From positions 2,384,419 through 2,448,418 of the forward strand of contig NZ_LIUT01000001.1 in the NCBI RefSeq assembly GCF_001277345.1: DNA of 64,000 nt, in the 5' to 3' direction. Position 1 is the first letter of the stretch. Each line of letters begins with the position of its first letter. The notes beneath the pieces are model-generated. The model worked only from the letters and a program-made list of their open reading frames with translations, was not told the DNA's origin and searched no databases. The position numbers and the translations under genes were made by a program. Origin of the DNA: Paenibacillus solani. Lineage in GTDB: Bacteria > Bacillota > Bacilli > Paenibacillales > Paenibacillaceae. This document shows positions 50,649 through 59,329 of this stretch, piece after piece.

Positions 50649-51959
50649 ATGGAAAAGACCAAAAAAAGAAAACTGAACATCAGCTTCATTAGCGATATCG
50701 AACTGCCAAGCGATTCTGATGAAAAGAATGAAAGCGATGCTGCTGAAAGCTCGCATTCTTCTGGCAGTTCAAAGGGTAAAATCTCAGAATTTATTGCACT
50801 CGCTACAATTCCCATCGTGCTTGTGTTTGGAAACTCCATGCTAGTTCCAGGGCTCCCTGAAATGCAAAGGGAACTTGGCATCAGTAAATTCCAAAGCAGC
50901 CTGATCATCTCCATTTTCTCACTGGCAGCGGGCTTATTTATACCCATCATCGGGTATTTATCCGATCGATATGGACGCAAAATCATTATCATTCCGGCCT
51001 TGATTACATATGGAGCTGCTGGTATCTTGGCCGGTTTTGGTGCTATATGGGACTCCTATGCGGTGATTATTACTGCCAGGGCGATTCAGGGGCTGGCAGC
51101 TGCCGGAACCGCGCCCATTGCCATGGCACTCGTAGGCGATTTATACGATGGCGGAACAGAAAGCAAAGCATTAGGTCTTATCGAAGCGTCCAACGGTGCA
51201 GGTAAGGTACTCAGCCCGATCATTGGTTCCCTGCTTATGCTGATCGTATGGTATGCCTCTTTTTTCGCATTTCCTGTGTTCTGCGCGTTATCACTGTTAG
51301 CCGTTATTTTTATGATCAAAGAATCGAGTCATAATTCAAGGCAGGAACTAGGGAAATACCTCGGAAAAATTCGGGGCATATTCAAAGAAAAAGGACGCTG
51401 GCTCATAACGGCTTTTTTTGCCGGTTCACTGGGGCTTTTTATCTTGTTTGGCGTACTTTTTTACTTATCCAACATCCTTGAAGACAAACCTTACCAGATC
51501 GATGGAGTTAAGAAAGGCATGGTCATCGCTATTCCTCTATTGGGGATGGTGATTACTTCTTATACTACAGGGAGCTTGATCAAGAAGAACGGAAAGCTGA
51601 TGCGCTGGCTAATGAATATCGGGTTGCTCGCCATGACCGTTTCACTGGCGCTGACTCTCTTCTTTTTGAAGAACATTTACGTATTCATCGGACTGCTAAC
51701 AGTCAGCAGCATCGGAACCGGAATGCTTCTTCCTTGCTTAAATACGATCATCACCGGCGCAGTTGAAAAAAGCGAACGGGGTATGATCACTTCACTTTAT
51801 AACAGTTTGCGATTTTTAGGAGTTGCTGCAGGTCCTCCATTATTCGGCTGGATGATGGATCGATCCGATTATGTCGTGTTTATTACGGTATCGTCACTAT
51901 CCTTGATCACGTTAGGGTTGGTATTCTTTTTGATTAGGCCTCCCCGGAAGATCGGGTAA
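50649..51959 (+). CDS. MFS transporter, 12-TM drug/H+ antiporter-like
   Basis: A 436-residue transporter. A charged N-terminal extension of about 45 residues is followed by 12 predicted helices. Motif A is seen as GYLSDRYGRKIIII after helix 2, and the helix-5 motif as GPIAMALVGDLYDGGT-like sequence. It resembles Bmr/TetA-type exporters. GAGGAG precedes the ATG. Its position between comB and comA, with comA 117 bases downstream on the same strand, makes a sulfolactate carrier possible; inference only. Confidence 0.85.
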   Translation: MEKTKKRKLNISFISDIELPSDSDEKNESDAAESSHSSGSSKGKISEFIALATIPIVLVFGNSMLVPGLPEMQRELGISKFQSSLIISIFSLAAGLFIPIIGYLSDRYGRKIIIIPALITYGAAGILAGFGAIWDSYAVIITARAIQGLAAAGTAPIAMALVGDLYDGGTESKALGLIEASNGAGKVLSPIIGSLLMLIVWYASFFAFPVFCALSLLAVIFMIKESSHNSRQELGKYLGKIRGIFKEKGRWLITAFFAGSLGLFILFGVLFYLSNILEDKPYQIDGVKKGMVIAIPLLGMVITSYTTGSLIKKNGKLMRWLMNIGLLAMTVSLALTLFFLKNIYVFIGLLTVSSIGTGMLLPCLNTIITGAVEKSERGMITSLYNSLRFLGVAAGPPLFGWMMDRSDYVVFITVSSLSLITLGLVFFLIRPPRKIG

Positions 51960-51992
51960 CGACGATTCAATTGGCAGATAGCATAAGATGGG

Positions 51993-52020
51993 CACCTGTC
52001 ATTAGGAAAGCGCATATACT
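51993..52020 (+). promoter_or_regulatory. Sigma-K-like promoter upstream of comA
   Basis: AC (51993-51994), a 17-base spacer and CATATACTA (52012-52020) match the sigma-K pattern AC-N16/17-CATANNNTA. Mother-cell expression would fit accumulation of sulfolactate in spores. Confidence 0.55.
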
Positions 52021-52075
52021 ACCAATGTCACTTGGATGAAACGACTAAATCATAAAGGAATTGAGGAGATCCAAA

Positions 52076-52942
52076 ATGAACAATTCCCTGCGAACATTTT
52101 GGCCCATGGAGATATGTGATCCGAGCGGGCTGCGCGAAAATCCCGAACACGGCAAGAAAAACTACGAAACCTTCGGGGTCATGGAACGCGGGATGACGAT
52201 GGTTATTGACAAAGGTCTTGGAAGAAACATGTTTTCGGATGTGATCGAAACAGCCTCTGATTACATCGATTGTCTCAAATTCGGTTTTGGAACGGCTCCG
52301 CTTTATCAAACGGAAATACTGCTTTATAAGATCAATCTAGCCAAACAATATGGAATTACGGTTATGCCTGGTGGGACCTTGCTTGAGACGGCCGTACAGC
52401 AGGATGTGGTCTCCTCATTTTTCAACACGATATCCCGTCTCGGATTTAATTCCATAGAAGTATCCGACGGCACGATTGAGATGTCTCGCAAGAAACGAAC
52501 AGAGCTGATCCGGGAAGGCAAACAACGTGGACTGCGCGTCTTTACGGAGTTTGGCAAAAAACAATCCGGTTCCTTCATCGACGCCGAAAAGCTCGCGTAT
52601 ACGATGGATGCTGATTTGGAAGCTGGTGCCGAGTTTATCACGGTTGAGGCTCGCGAATCAGGAATTGGCGTTGGTATTTTCGACAAGGATGGCGAGTGTC
52701 GGGAGGAAATGATTGATAATATTATCCAAACTGTACCGGATGCAAGAAAGCTGCTTTGGGAGGCACCTCTTAAACAACAGCAAGCGATGCTTCTGCGCAA
52801 ATTTGGATCCAACGTGCATTTGGGTAATATCCAGCCTACGGAAGTTCTTGCCCTTGAAACGATGCGCCGGGGACTTCGTCAAGACACGTTTGAACTTGGA
52901 GTGAAGGAACCATCGGCTGATGATTTTTGTTACATTATTTAA
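52076..52942 (+). CDS. comA: Phosphosulfolactate synthase ComA
   Basis: A 288-residue TIM-barrel enzyme adding sulfite to phosphoenolpyruvate to give (R)-2-phospho-3-sulfolactate. Start at ATG 52076, 7 bases after GAGGAG. Family blocks: DKGLGRNMFSDVIETASDYIDCLKFGFGT, VMPGGTLLETAV, GFNSIEVSDGTIEM, EFGKKQSG, and GSNVHLGNIQPTEVLALETMRRGLR. It is orthologous in type to B. subtilis YitC. A strong terminator follows. Together with comB it makes a two-step sulfolactate pathway. Confidence 0.93.
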   Translation: MNNSLRTFWPMEICDPSGLRENPEHGKKNYETFGVMERGMTMVIDKGLGRNMFSDVIETASDYIDCLKFGFGTAPLYQTEILLYKINLAKQYGITVMPGGTLLETAVQQDVVSSFFNTISRLGFNSIEVSDGTIEMSRKKRTELIREGKQRGLRVFTEFGKKQSGSFIDAEKLAYTMDADLEAGAEFITVEARESGIGVGIFDKDGECREEMIDNIIQTVPDARKLLWEAPLKQQQAMLLRKFGSNVHLGNIQPTEVLALETMRRGLRQDTFELGVKEPSADDFCYII

Positions 52943-53021
52943 CCTTTACCTATAACGAAAGTCTAGCAATCAGACTTAACTCTTACACATATCTTAATGA
53001 AATCCCATTCGGCTCACCTTT

Positions 53022-53062
53022 TGCCGGCATTCTGACAAGGCGTTATGCCCAGAATGCCGGCA
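53022..53062 (+). terminator. comA terminator
   Basis: A perfect 13-base stem TGCCGGCATTCTG with its complement over a 15-base loop, followed by TTATCTTTTTAA. Confidence 0.8.
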
Positions 53063-53162
53063 TTATCTTTTTAACGTTACCGGTATCCCCTTCATATGAC
53101 TAGCATACATTTAAAAAAGCAGGACTAGCTCATCACTCCATTTCAACGAAGGATGATATTGT

Positions 53163-53819
53163 GTGAACATACAGAAAATACGCCATCTAAGAAATACATA
53201 TTCCTATGGCCTTATTTTCAGGAGGTTCTTCCTCATTACCGCTGGCTCCATATTGCAAGCTTTTGCCATGGCCGTATTCTTATTTCCTCATGCCATCCCC
53301 TCTGGGGGAGGTGCCGGAATCGCAGTCATTTTGAACCACGCGTTCAGTATTCCTATCAGTATCGGGCTGTGGTTAGCCAATTTTGTTTTCCTAGTCTGTA
53401 CGGTCTCTTATCTTGGCAGCGTTAGTGCCTTCGGGACCATATTTGTAATAACAGTAACTTCCGTGTCCGTTAATTTCTTCGAGGTATTTGTAGAACCTCC
53501 GTTTGGAAACGTATGGATCGATCTTCTATTCGGCTCTGTCCTTCTTGGAAGCGGCGTCGCCATCCTCATCAGGCAGCGGGTATCCAACGGAGGAATAGGA
53601 TATGTAGCTCTGGCCATTTACAAATACAAAAGAATCAACCCAGGCACCTCTTTATTCTGGATGAATGGAATCATCTTTGCCTTTACCGCTTATGTAATCG
53701 ATTGGAAAATTATCATTCTTGCCGTAATGTGCCAATGGCTGTCGACCCGGATGATAAACTGGATTTACCAGTTCCCTTCGCCCAAATCGACCTATAAGCC
53801 CGCTTGGCGCAAGAAGTGA
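53163..53819 (+). CDS. YitT family membrane protein
   Basis: A 218-residue protein with five or six predicted helices, starting with GTG 9 bases after AAGGA. It matches the membrane part of YitT (DUF161): LQAFAMAVFLFPHAIPSGGGAGIAVILNH, GTIFVITVTSVSVNF, DLLFGSVLLGSGVAILIRQRVSNGG. The usual C-terminal DUF2179 sensor domain is absent; residues after 195 are a short basic tail. Function unknown. Confidence 0.85.
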   Translation: MNIQKIRHLRNTYSYGLIFRRFFLITAGSILQAFAMAVFLFPHAIPSGGGAGIAVILNHAFSIPISIGLWLANFVFLVCTVSYLGSVSAFGTIFVITVTSVSVNFFEVFVEPPFGNVWIDLLFGSVLLGSGVAILIRQRVSNGGIGYVALAIYKYKRINPGTSLFWMNGIIFAFTAYVIDWKIIILAVMCQWLSTRMINWIYQFPSPKSTYKPAWRKK

Positions 53820-53965
53820 TGCCTGTACGATTCCTTTATTTAATCTATGGTTTCCAGAATAACAGTCTTTCCAAAGTCATCGCTTAACAGAATTTCTGTT
53901 AATCTAGATGCCGTATGGGAAAGAAATACTAGGAAACAAGAACAACTTGTTGCAGTCTTTGGATA

Positions 53966-55339
53966 TTAGCGTTTGGTTTCAAGAGGCCTATTGAGAAGCT
54001 GTTTCACTTTCAGGCCAAATAGGACACAACAAGTCAAGACGGCACAGAAATCTGCGATCGGTTCTGCAAGAATGACAGCATTGGTTTTCGAAGTAAAGAA
54101 CATAGGAAGTAAATACACCAACGGGATAAGCAATATGATCTTACGCAACACAGCAATGAATATAGAAACTTTAGCTTGACCAAGCGCAATAAATACTTGC
54201 TGAAACGCTAATTGTAATCCATAAATGCAGGTCCCTAAAAAGAATACTTTCATTAGTTTCGCAGTTAGTGCAATCAACTCAGGATTGTTCGTAAAAATCA
54301 TAATAGGCAGCTCCGGCAAAAAAATAGCTATGCTCCACATCGCCAGTCCGAATACACCACAAAAAATGCTGCAAAACACTATTGTAGATTTCACACGTCT
54401 TAGGTCACCAGAACCGTAATTATATCCGATAATTGGCTGTGCTCCTTGTGCAAAACTCGTTAACAACAATGTGAATATTTGCATAAGGCTGCTCATAATT
54501 CCCATGGCTCCTATGTACAAGTCCCCACCATATCTGGCAAGTGAAGTGTTAAATACAATTTGGACAAGGCTTTCAGTCGATTGCATGATAAACGGGGAGA
54601 GCCCTAATGCGAGTACACTGCCTGCTATTTTAGTACGCAAGCGCATGTGCTTCAGTCGGAGTCGCAGATTCGATTTTTTTGAGATCAGAAACCTTATCAC
54701 CCAAGCTGCCGAGAATGTCTGCGAAATAACAGTTGCCATCGCTGCCCCTTGAACCCCCATGTTCAGCACAAAGATAAAAATAGGATCAAGGATGATGTTA
54801 ATAGCTGCACCTACACAAATCGTAAGCATAGCTGTTTTCGCAAAACCCTGGGCTGCTATAAATTGATTCAGGCCCATTGAGATTAAGACAGGCCCCGTTC
54901 CGATCAAACAAATGGTGAGATAGTCATCGGCATAGGGGAATGTGTCAGGACTTGCTCCGAATAAAGTTAGAATCTGACTCTTAAAGAACAGCAAGGTTAT
55001 CGTCAATCCAATGGATGCGATCAACAACATCGAAAAGCAGCTTCCCAGTAGCTCCTCGGCCTTTTCGTGTTTCCCCTCCCCCATCTTAATCGAAGCTAAC
55101 GGAGCTCCCCCAAATCCGATCAGTGCAGAGAATGATCCGATCATCATAATGATCGGAAATACGATCCCAATGCTGGTTAAAGCAAGGGTACCGGTGCCCG
55201 GCATCCTGCCGATAAACATTCGATCGACCACATTGTAAAGCGCATTAATTAACTGAGCTACAACGGCCGGTGCTGCCAGTGAGAGAATGAGCTTGGGGAT
55301 TTTTTCATTAGCAAATCGGTTATTCATCATAACGTTCAT
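53966..55339 (-). CDS. MATE family efflux transporter
   Basis: A 457-residue multidrug and toxin extruder with 12 helices, MepA-like. Landmarks: PAVVAQLINALYNVVDRMFIG in helix 1, GFGGAPLASIKMGEGK, FIAAQGFAKTAM, and in the second half SFAQGAQPIIGYNYGSGDLRR. Cation-driven drug export is the family role. The ATG follows AAGGAG by 8 bases. Its leader carries a promoter -10 (55492-55497) and an internal terminator, so expression may be attenuated. Confidence 0.92.
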   Translation of the reverse strand: MNVMMNNRFANEKIPKLILSLAAPAVVAQLINALYNVVDRMFIGRMPGTGTLALTSIGIVFPIIMMIGSFSALIGFGGAPLASIKMGEGKHEKAEELLGSCFSMLLIASIGLTITLLFFKSQILTLFGASPDTFPYADDYLTICLIGTGPVLISMGLNQFIAAQGFAKTAMLTICVGAAINIILDPIFIFVLNMGVQGAAMATVISQTFSAAWVIRFLISKKSNLRLRLKHMRLRTKIAGSVLALGLSPFIMQSTESLVQIVFNTSLARYGGDLYIGAMGIMSSLMQIFTLLLTSFAQGAQPIIGYNYGSGDLRRVKSTIVFCSIFCGVFGLAMWSIAIFLPELPIMIFTNNPELIALTAKLMKVFFLGTCIYGLQLAFQQVFIALGQAKVSIFIAVLRKIILLIPLVYLLPMFFTSKTNAVILAEPIADFCAVLTCCVLFGLKVKQLLNRPLETKR

Positions 55340-55410
55340 TCCATTAACTCCTTTTTAAGCAGTTTATTAAGTGAATAGTCGGAGCATGGATATACATAAG
55401 AGGCGAATAC

Positions 55411-55431
55411 AAAAAAGGAACCTTTCGGTTC
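55411..55431 (-). terminator. Terminator in the 5' leader of the MATE gene (attenuator candidate)
   Basis: GAACC-GAAA-GGTTC followed by CTTTTTTG on the minus strand, about 75 bases upstream of the MATE start and downstream of its likely promoter. The upstream AAAAAGGAA can pair with TTCCTTTTT, which overlaps the hairpin's 3' arm and T-tract. This would give a competing or extended structure. Confidence 0.55.
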
Positions 55432-55710
55432 AAAAAAATCTTCCTTTTTCTAAATTGAGAGTGGACCTTTCCTCTAATTCTATCCTCAATCATTATAACA
55501 TAATTCCTTATTCCAAAATGGAGTAACAACATATAAATTTTCGTTCCTAAACCCTTCTAATTTCGTTTATAACGACATTCAAACACTGGTTTAATGATCC
55601 TATACATTATTAAGATGAAAATCCATTACAAGCAAAAATAGAAGGTTTTCAGAAGGTGGTCTTTTGAGTGGTAACTTTCAGAATAACCAATAATTTGCAT
55701 TATTAAATCA

Positions 55711-55736
55711 AAAAAAGTCGCCAATGTGGCGACTTT
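55711..55736 (-). terminator. Terminator of ECF pair 4
   Basis: Perfect AAAGTCGCC/GGCGACTTT over a 5-base loop, followed on the minus strand by TTTTGATTT. Confidence 0.8.
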
Positions 55737-55749
55737 ATCCATTTGACAC

Positions 55750-57045
55750 TTATATTTCCTCAAACATCGCTTCCGCGACAAGAAAAGATGTGCCATCGTA
55801 CTCATAACGCAGCCTTACCGCGACCGGGAATTCGCCCTGCCATACCTGAGCCGGTATGGACGCATACAGGGTGTTTCCTTCCACGGAGTAGTTAACAATG
55901 CTGCCAAGTGCCGGCTCGCCTTGCCAAATGCCAGCCTCCTCTTCATTGTATTCGAAGGTTCGTGTCACACCATCCAGTGTAATTCGAAGGATGCGTTTCC
56001 CCGCTTCCGTTTTGACATCAGCCTGTATCTTGGACTCTGCCGTAAGCACCGGATCAGCAGCTTTCACTTCGGTGAAATCACTCCTAAGCAGCCTAAGCAC
56101 AGACTCATGTACACCGGTACCATAACCGGTTGTCATAATGACAGCCAACACATCCTCTTCATTATCCAGGGTGGTCAGTAAACCGGCTTCCGGATAATAG
56201 GAGTCGTTGTTCACATTGCTCCAATCTTGAAAGATTCGTTCCTTATCTTTATATTGAACGCGGATTGAGCGAATCATGCCCTCATTCGGTGATAGAGTTC
56301 CCGTTATCTTCAAGCCCATCTTCGGATCTTCTTTTAAAGTTACCGTTCGTCCCTTTACTGCTTCAGACTCGTATTCATCTAACGGAGTGCCCGTTTCGTC
56401 CGTATTCACCAGCTCGATAAGTGAAATTTTGTGAGTATTATTACGAATCGTGATGTCTATCGTCTCCTGATAAACCATAGGAATTGAATCCCGCAGCTGC
56501 AGTCGGAGTCGATACACGGTTTGCTCCTCTTCTGTACGGACCTCTTGTACGTAAACTTCGTATACCCATGGACTGGATACGTCAAAGCGTTCTAGGGGCT
56601 CCTTAACCTCAGGAGTCTCCCAAATGTCCGGTGTTGGTCCGCCCCAGATGCCTAATTCCCGATTCATAAACGCAAGAGCCAGCTTCACAATGGTGTCATC
56701 ATTACCCTGAAGTCCCTCACGATCGAAGCTCCACCACTCAAAGCCGCCTCCGCCTCCTAGCTCAAAACTCGATTCAAAAGAGCCTCCCCCTTGCGTAGTC
56801 GGACTTGGGTCAGCGGGATTATGGATAGGTACTTCCTTGCCTCCGAACCATATCCCTGCGCCCAGCATAAGCAGCAAAGCCGGTATAAAGATCATAGCTA
56901 TACGACGAAAGCGATGCCGTGAGCGTTTCCTTTCTACAATCTTAATCCGTTGTTCTACATTCTCCATCAAATCTGCATGAAAGCGCTGCTTCTTAAAAGG
57001 TTTCAAGGCCAATCTGCGATCCCAATCAGGTTTCCAATCACTCAT
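55750..57045 (-). CDS. Single-pass membrane protein, probable anti-sigma factor (pair 4)
   Basis: A protein of about 431 residues: a very basic cytoplasmic N-terminus (KIVERKRSRHRFRR), one membrane helix (IAMIFIPALLLMLGAGIWFGG, about 49-69), a Gly-rich stretch (ELGGGGGFEWWSF), then an extracellular beta-rich part of some 320 residues with no recognised enzyme motif. It overlaps the sigma gene. ATG 57045 is preferred since GGAG lies 9 bases upstream; the ATG at 57051 is too close. The anti-sigma role is inferred from coupling and topology. Confidence 0.7.
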   Translation of the reverse strand: MSDWKPDWDRRLALKPFKKQRFHADLMENVEQRIKIVERKRSRHRFRRIAMIFIPALLLMLGAGIWFGGKEVPIHNPADPSPTTQGGGSFESSFELGGGGGFEWWSFDREGLQGNDDTIVKLALAFMNRELGIWGGPTPDIWETPEVKEPLERFDVSSPWVYEVYVQEVRTEEEQTVYRLRLQLRDSIPMVYQETIDITIRNNTHKISLIELVNTDETGTPLDEYESEAVKGRTVTLKEDPKMGLKITGTLSPNEGMIRSIRVQYKDKERIFQDWSNVNNDSYYPEAGLLTTLDNEEDVLAVIMTTGYGTGVHESVLRLLRSDFTEVKAADPVLTAESKIQADVKTEAGKRILRITLDGVTRTFEYNEEEAGIWQGEPALGSIVNYSVEGNTLYASIPAQVWQGEFPVAVRLRYEYDGTSFLVAEAMFEEI

Positions 57046-57604
57046 CGTCATTCACTCCCTTCCATTCAGCGGCGACTTTCTTCTTGGCCCTGTGAATTCT
57101 GGATTTGACCGTCCCTGGTGCTAGCCCTGTAATGATCGATATTTCCTCCATAGACAGCTGATAATGTACACTTAATACAAGCGGGTCACGAAATTTACCA
57201 GGCAGCTTTAGAACCTGATGCCACAATTCATCAGCGATTTCCTGTTCAAAGTATTCTGACTCTGCAGACGGCGAAGATGGCCCCCGATTTATCCGATCCA
57301 GCCCGTCGTCAGATGTTCGATCACCAACCAGCACGACTCTTCGTATGAACGCCCGTTTCTGATAGGATAGTGCAGTATTTCGCGTAATTTTGAGCAGCCA
57401 GGTCTTGACTGAAGCCTCGCCTCGAAACGAAGCAAAATGTTGATAGGCTTTTATAAACACATCCTGTGCAACATCATCTGCTGTATGTGTATCTTTGGTG
57501 ATGACATAAGCATAATTCCACACGTCTTCGCCATAGGTTTCCATTAACATTCGAATATCCGGTAGGCCCATTTCCGCGGCATGCAGCATCTGCATCTCTC
57601 TCAA
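57038..57604 (-). CDS. ECF-type sigma factor (pair 4)
   Basis: A 188-residue group 4 sigma factor starting with TTG behind GGAGG. Region 2: YGEDVWNYAYVITKDTHTADDVAQDVFIKAYQHFASFRGEASVKTWLLKITRN. Region 4: RDPLVLSVHYQLSMEEISIITGLAPGTVKSRIHRAKKKV. It is closer to SigW/SigM-type factors than the other three. A GGAACTTT-type promoter lies upstream (57633-57658). Confidence 0.92.
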   Translation of the reverse strand: MREMQMLHAAEMGLPDIRMLMETYGEDVWNYAYVITKDTHTADDVAQDVFIKAYQHFASFRGEASVKTWLLKITRNTALSYQKRAFIRRVVLVGDRTSDDGLDRINRGPSSPSAESEYFEQEIADELWHQVLKLPGKFRDPLVLSVHYQLSMEEISIITGLAPGTVKSRIHRAKKKVAAEWKGVNDDE

Positions 57605-57632
57605 GTCCTTCTCCTCCCCCCTTAATCAAACT

Positions 57633-57658
57633 GACTCCGTGAGCAAGGTGAAAGTTCC
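57633..57658 (-). promoter_or_regulatory. ECF-type autoregulatory promoter candidate (pair 4)
   Basis: On the minus strand GGAACTTT and CGGAGTC are spaced 11 bases apart (14 bases between AAC and CGG), resembling an ECF -35 GGAAC followed by a CG-rich -10, 29 bases before the sigma start. Confidence 0.4.
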
Positions 57659-57828
57659 CAACCCAAGATAATAAGTATTAAAAATTAATAACCTACTTAT
57701 CCCAAGAGTCCGCGCGCCTTGTTTAGGCTCACATCACTCCTTGGTTAGGAAGATACCTATCGACGACCCTACCAACGGCTTTACAGAGGATAAATTGTGA
57801 CTGTCTAAGCTAAGGACATAACAGTGTA

Positions 57829-57864
57829 ATTAATGAAATTAATCAATTAATTAATTTCATTAAT
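57829..57864. repeat. Perfect 15-base AT-rich inverted repeat
   Basis: ATTAATGAAATTAAT and ATTAATTTCATTAAT flank CAATTA. It lies 377 bases upstream of the gerB start and 225 upstream of the sigma gene. No T-tract, so an operator or a recombination remnant rather than a terminator. Confidence 0.5.
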
Positions 57865-58140
57865 CAGATTCATTGGGCTTTTCTTCCGCTACCAATGGAT
57901 AAGACAGAAATCTAGCTGTTCAGATTTTAGCTAGACTTTATGGCTATATAAGAATAACAGCATCAATGCGTTTCTAACGAGGTCAATTCCAACCCAGAGA
58001 GGCGAGGTATAATAATTGGATCAATTGATGCCAGAAAATTATTTCTTGGGTAATCGCAAAAAACACACACTTTCGACAGATGATTCGACTTCCAACAATC
58101 CTCCTGCCTTCTGCCCTGGCTCATTCGCTAAAACTGTGGC

Positions 58141-58171
58141 TGTAAATCCCCCCTCCCTTCGTTTCATACAT
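58141..58171 (+). promoter_or_regulatory. Sigma-G-like promoter candidate for the germination operon
   Basis: TGTAAA (58141-58146), an 18-base spacer and CATACAT (58165-58171). The -10 matches CATACTA at 5 of 7; the -35 is weak. Germination receptor operons are usually sigma-G controlled. Confidence 0.3.
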
Positions 58172-58240
58172 AAAATACGCCAAATGAGGGATACTCTCTT
58201 TACTAACCAAAATAAATCCCTACATATGGAGATTAGAATC

Positions 58241-59326
58241 ATGGCAACGATAAAAAAGCTGTCCCTCATTGATGTTTACTTTATTATGCTGTTATCTTTA
58301 GGGATCACCAATCATGTTACGCTTATCCCGCTAATCCTTCAGACTTCAGGCAGGGATGCATGGATGGGCACCCTGCTGACCATGATTCTTCACCTAGGCT
58401 GGGTTTATATTTTATATTTCATCATGAAGAGAACCGATCAACAATCCATCGTCACCTGGTTTAAAGATCATTTTGGTCCTGTCGTCGGTTGGATTTTTAT
58501 TATTATGACCACGCTCTATTTTTTTTGGATGACCATGGTGATTCTAAGAGAAACCACAACATGGATTGGAGTCACCTATCTTCCCCAAACACCAAAAATA
58601 GTCGTTTCCCTCTCGATTATGCTGCTCTGCGTGTATGTCGCGAATAACGGTCTTCGCTCTATCGCTATCATATCCGGCATATTGCTTCCCATTGTATGGG
58701 TGCTGGGTCACTTAGTGGCGGTATCGAATCTCAAATATAAGGATTACTCCTTGTTGACTCCCTTGTTTGTGGATGGATATACCCCTTTATTTAATAGCAT
58801 GATCGTGGCAGGCGGGGGATTCATGGAGATGATTCTGCTGATCTTCCTTCAACATCACATGAAACGAACCATGCGTTACCTGCACATCGTGATATTGGCT
58901 GTATTGCTGGGTGGATTAACGCTGGGACCCTTAATGGGCGCAATTGCCAATTTTGGTCCCACTCCTGCAATGGAATCCCGCTATCCGGCATATGAACAAT
59001 GGATGCTTGTGACTCTTACGAAATATATAAGCCATGTGGACTTCCTTGCTTTATATCAATGGCTCTCCGGAGCGCTCATCCGAATTTCGTTATTTTTGTT
59101 TATTATCGCAGAGGGTTTTTCTATGAAATTGTCCAAACGTCGCTTATGGTCCATTTTGGCCACAAGCGTAATATTATGTGTCGTCCCTCTCATTCCAATA
59201 ATCGATAGACAACTTGAGTTATTCGTACTGGGTGCATACTCGCTAGAAACTCTCGGTTTTCTGTCCGTACTGACACTATGTATTGCCATTGCAGTTAGAT
59301 TGAAGACTAAACCAAAAGGTGGGTAG
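58241..59326 (+). CDS. Spore germination receptor B subunit (GerAB/GerKB family)
   Basis: A 361-residue inner-membrane protein with ten predicted helices, of the APC-like spore germination permease family that binds the germinant. ATG 58241 is chosen: GGAG lies 9 bases upstream and the length equals the family norm. Family blocks: YFIMLLSLGITNHVTLIPLILQTSGRDAWMG near the start, and ESRYPAYEQWMLVTLTKYISHVDFLALYQWLSGALIRISLFLF. It leads the B-A-C operon. Confidence 0.92.
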   Translation: MATIKKLSLIDVYFIMLLSLGITNHVTLIPLILQTSGRDAWMGTLLTMILHLGWVYILYFIMKRTDQQSIVTWFKDHFGPVVGWIFIIMTTLYFFWMTMVILRETTTWIGVTYLPQTPKIVVSLSIMLLCVYVANNGLRSIAIISGILLPIVWVLGHLVAVSNLKYKDYSLLTPLFVDGYTPLFNSMIVAGGGFMEMILLIFLQHHMKRTMRYLHIVILAVLLGGLTLGPLMGAIANFGPTPAMESRYPAYEQWMLVTLTKYISHVDFLALYQWLSGALIRISLFLFIIAEGFSMKLSKRRLWSILATSVILCVVPLIPIIDRQLELFVLGAYSLETLGFLSVLTLCIAIAVRLKTKPKGG

Positions 59327-59329
59327 CAG

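Larger units (their letters stand above)
55340..55749. other. 410-base gap: MATE leader, upstream AT-rich DNA, terminator of pair 4
   Basis: From right to left (the MATE transcription direction): terminator 55711-55736, AT-rich sequence, -10 TATAAT at 55492-55497, then a transcribed leader of about 145 bases with the hairpin at 55411-55431. A 62-codon frame here has its ATG inside the -10, so it cannot be translated from that promoter. Confidence 0.5.
57605..58240. other. 636-base gap between ECF pair 4 and the germination operon
   Basis: It holds the pair 4 promoter, a long perfect AT-rich inverted repeat (57829-57864) and the likely germination promoter. A frame open from 58016 joins gerB in phase, but has no family resemblance before codon 76 and no good ribosome site, so it is treated as upstream DNA. 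Confidence 0.6.

Noticed and set aside
55344..55532. 62-codon frame in the MATE leader as a leader peptide
   Set aside because: Its ATG coincides with the promoter -10 element, so it would not be on the transcript, and the frame runs through the terminator.
58016..58240. 75-codon N-terminal extension of the gerB-type gene
   Set aside because: No ribosome site and no family similarity; ATG 58241 gives the normal family length.
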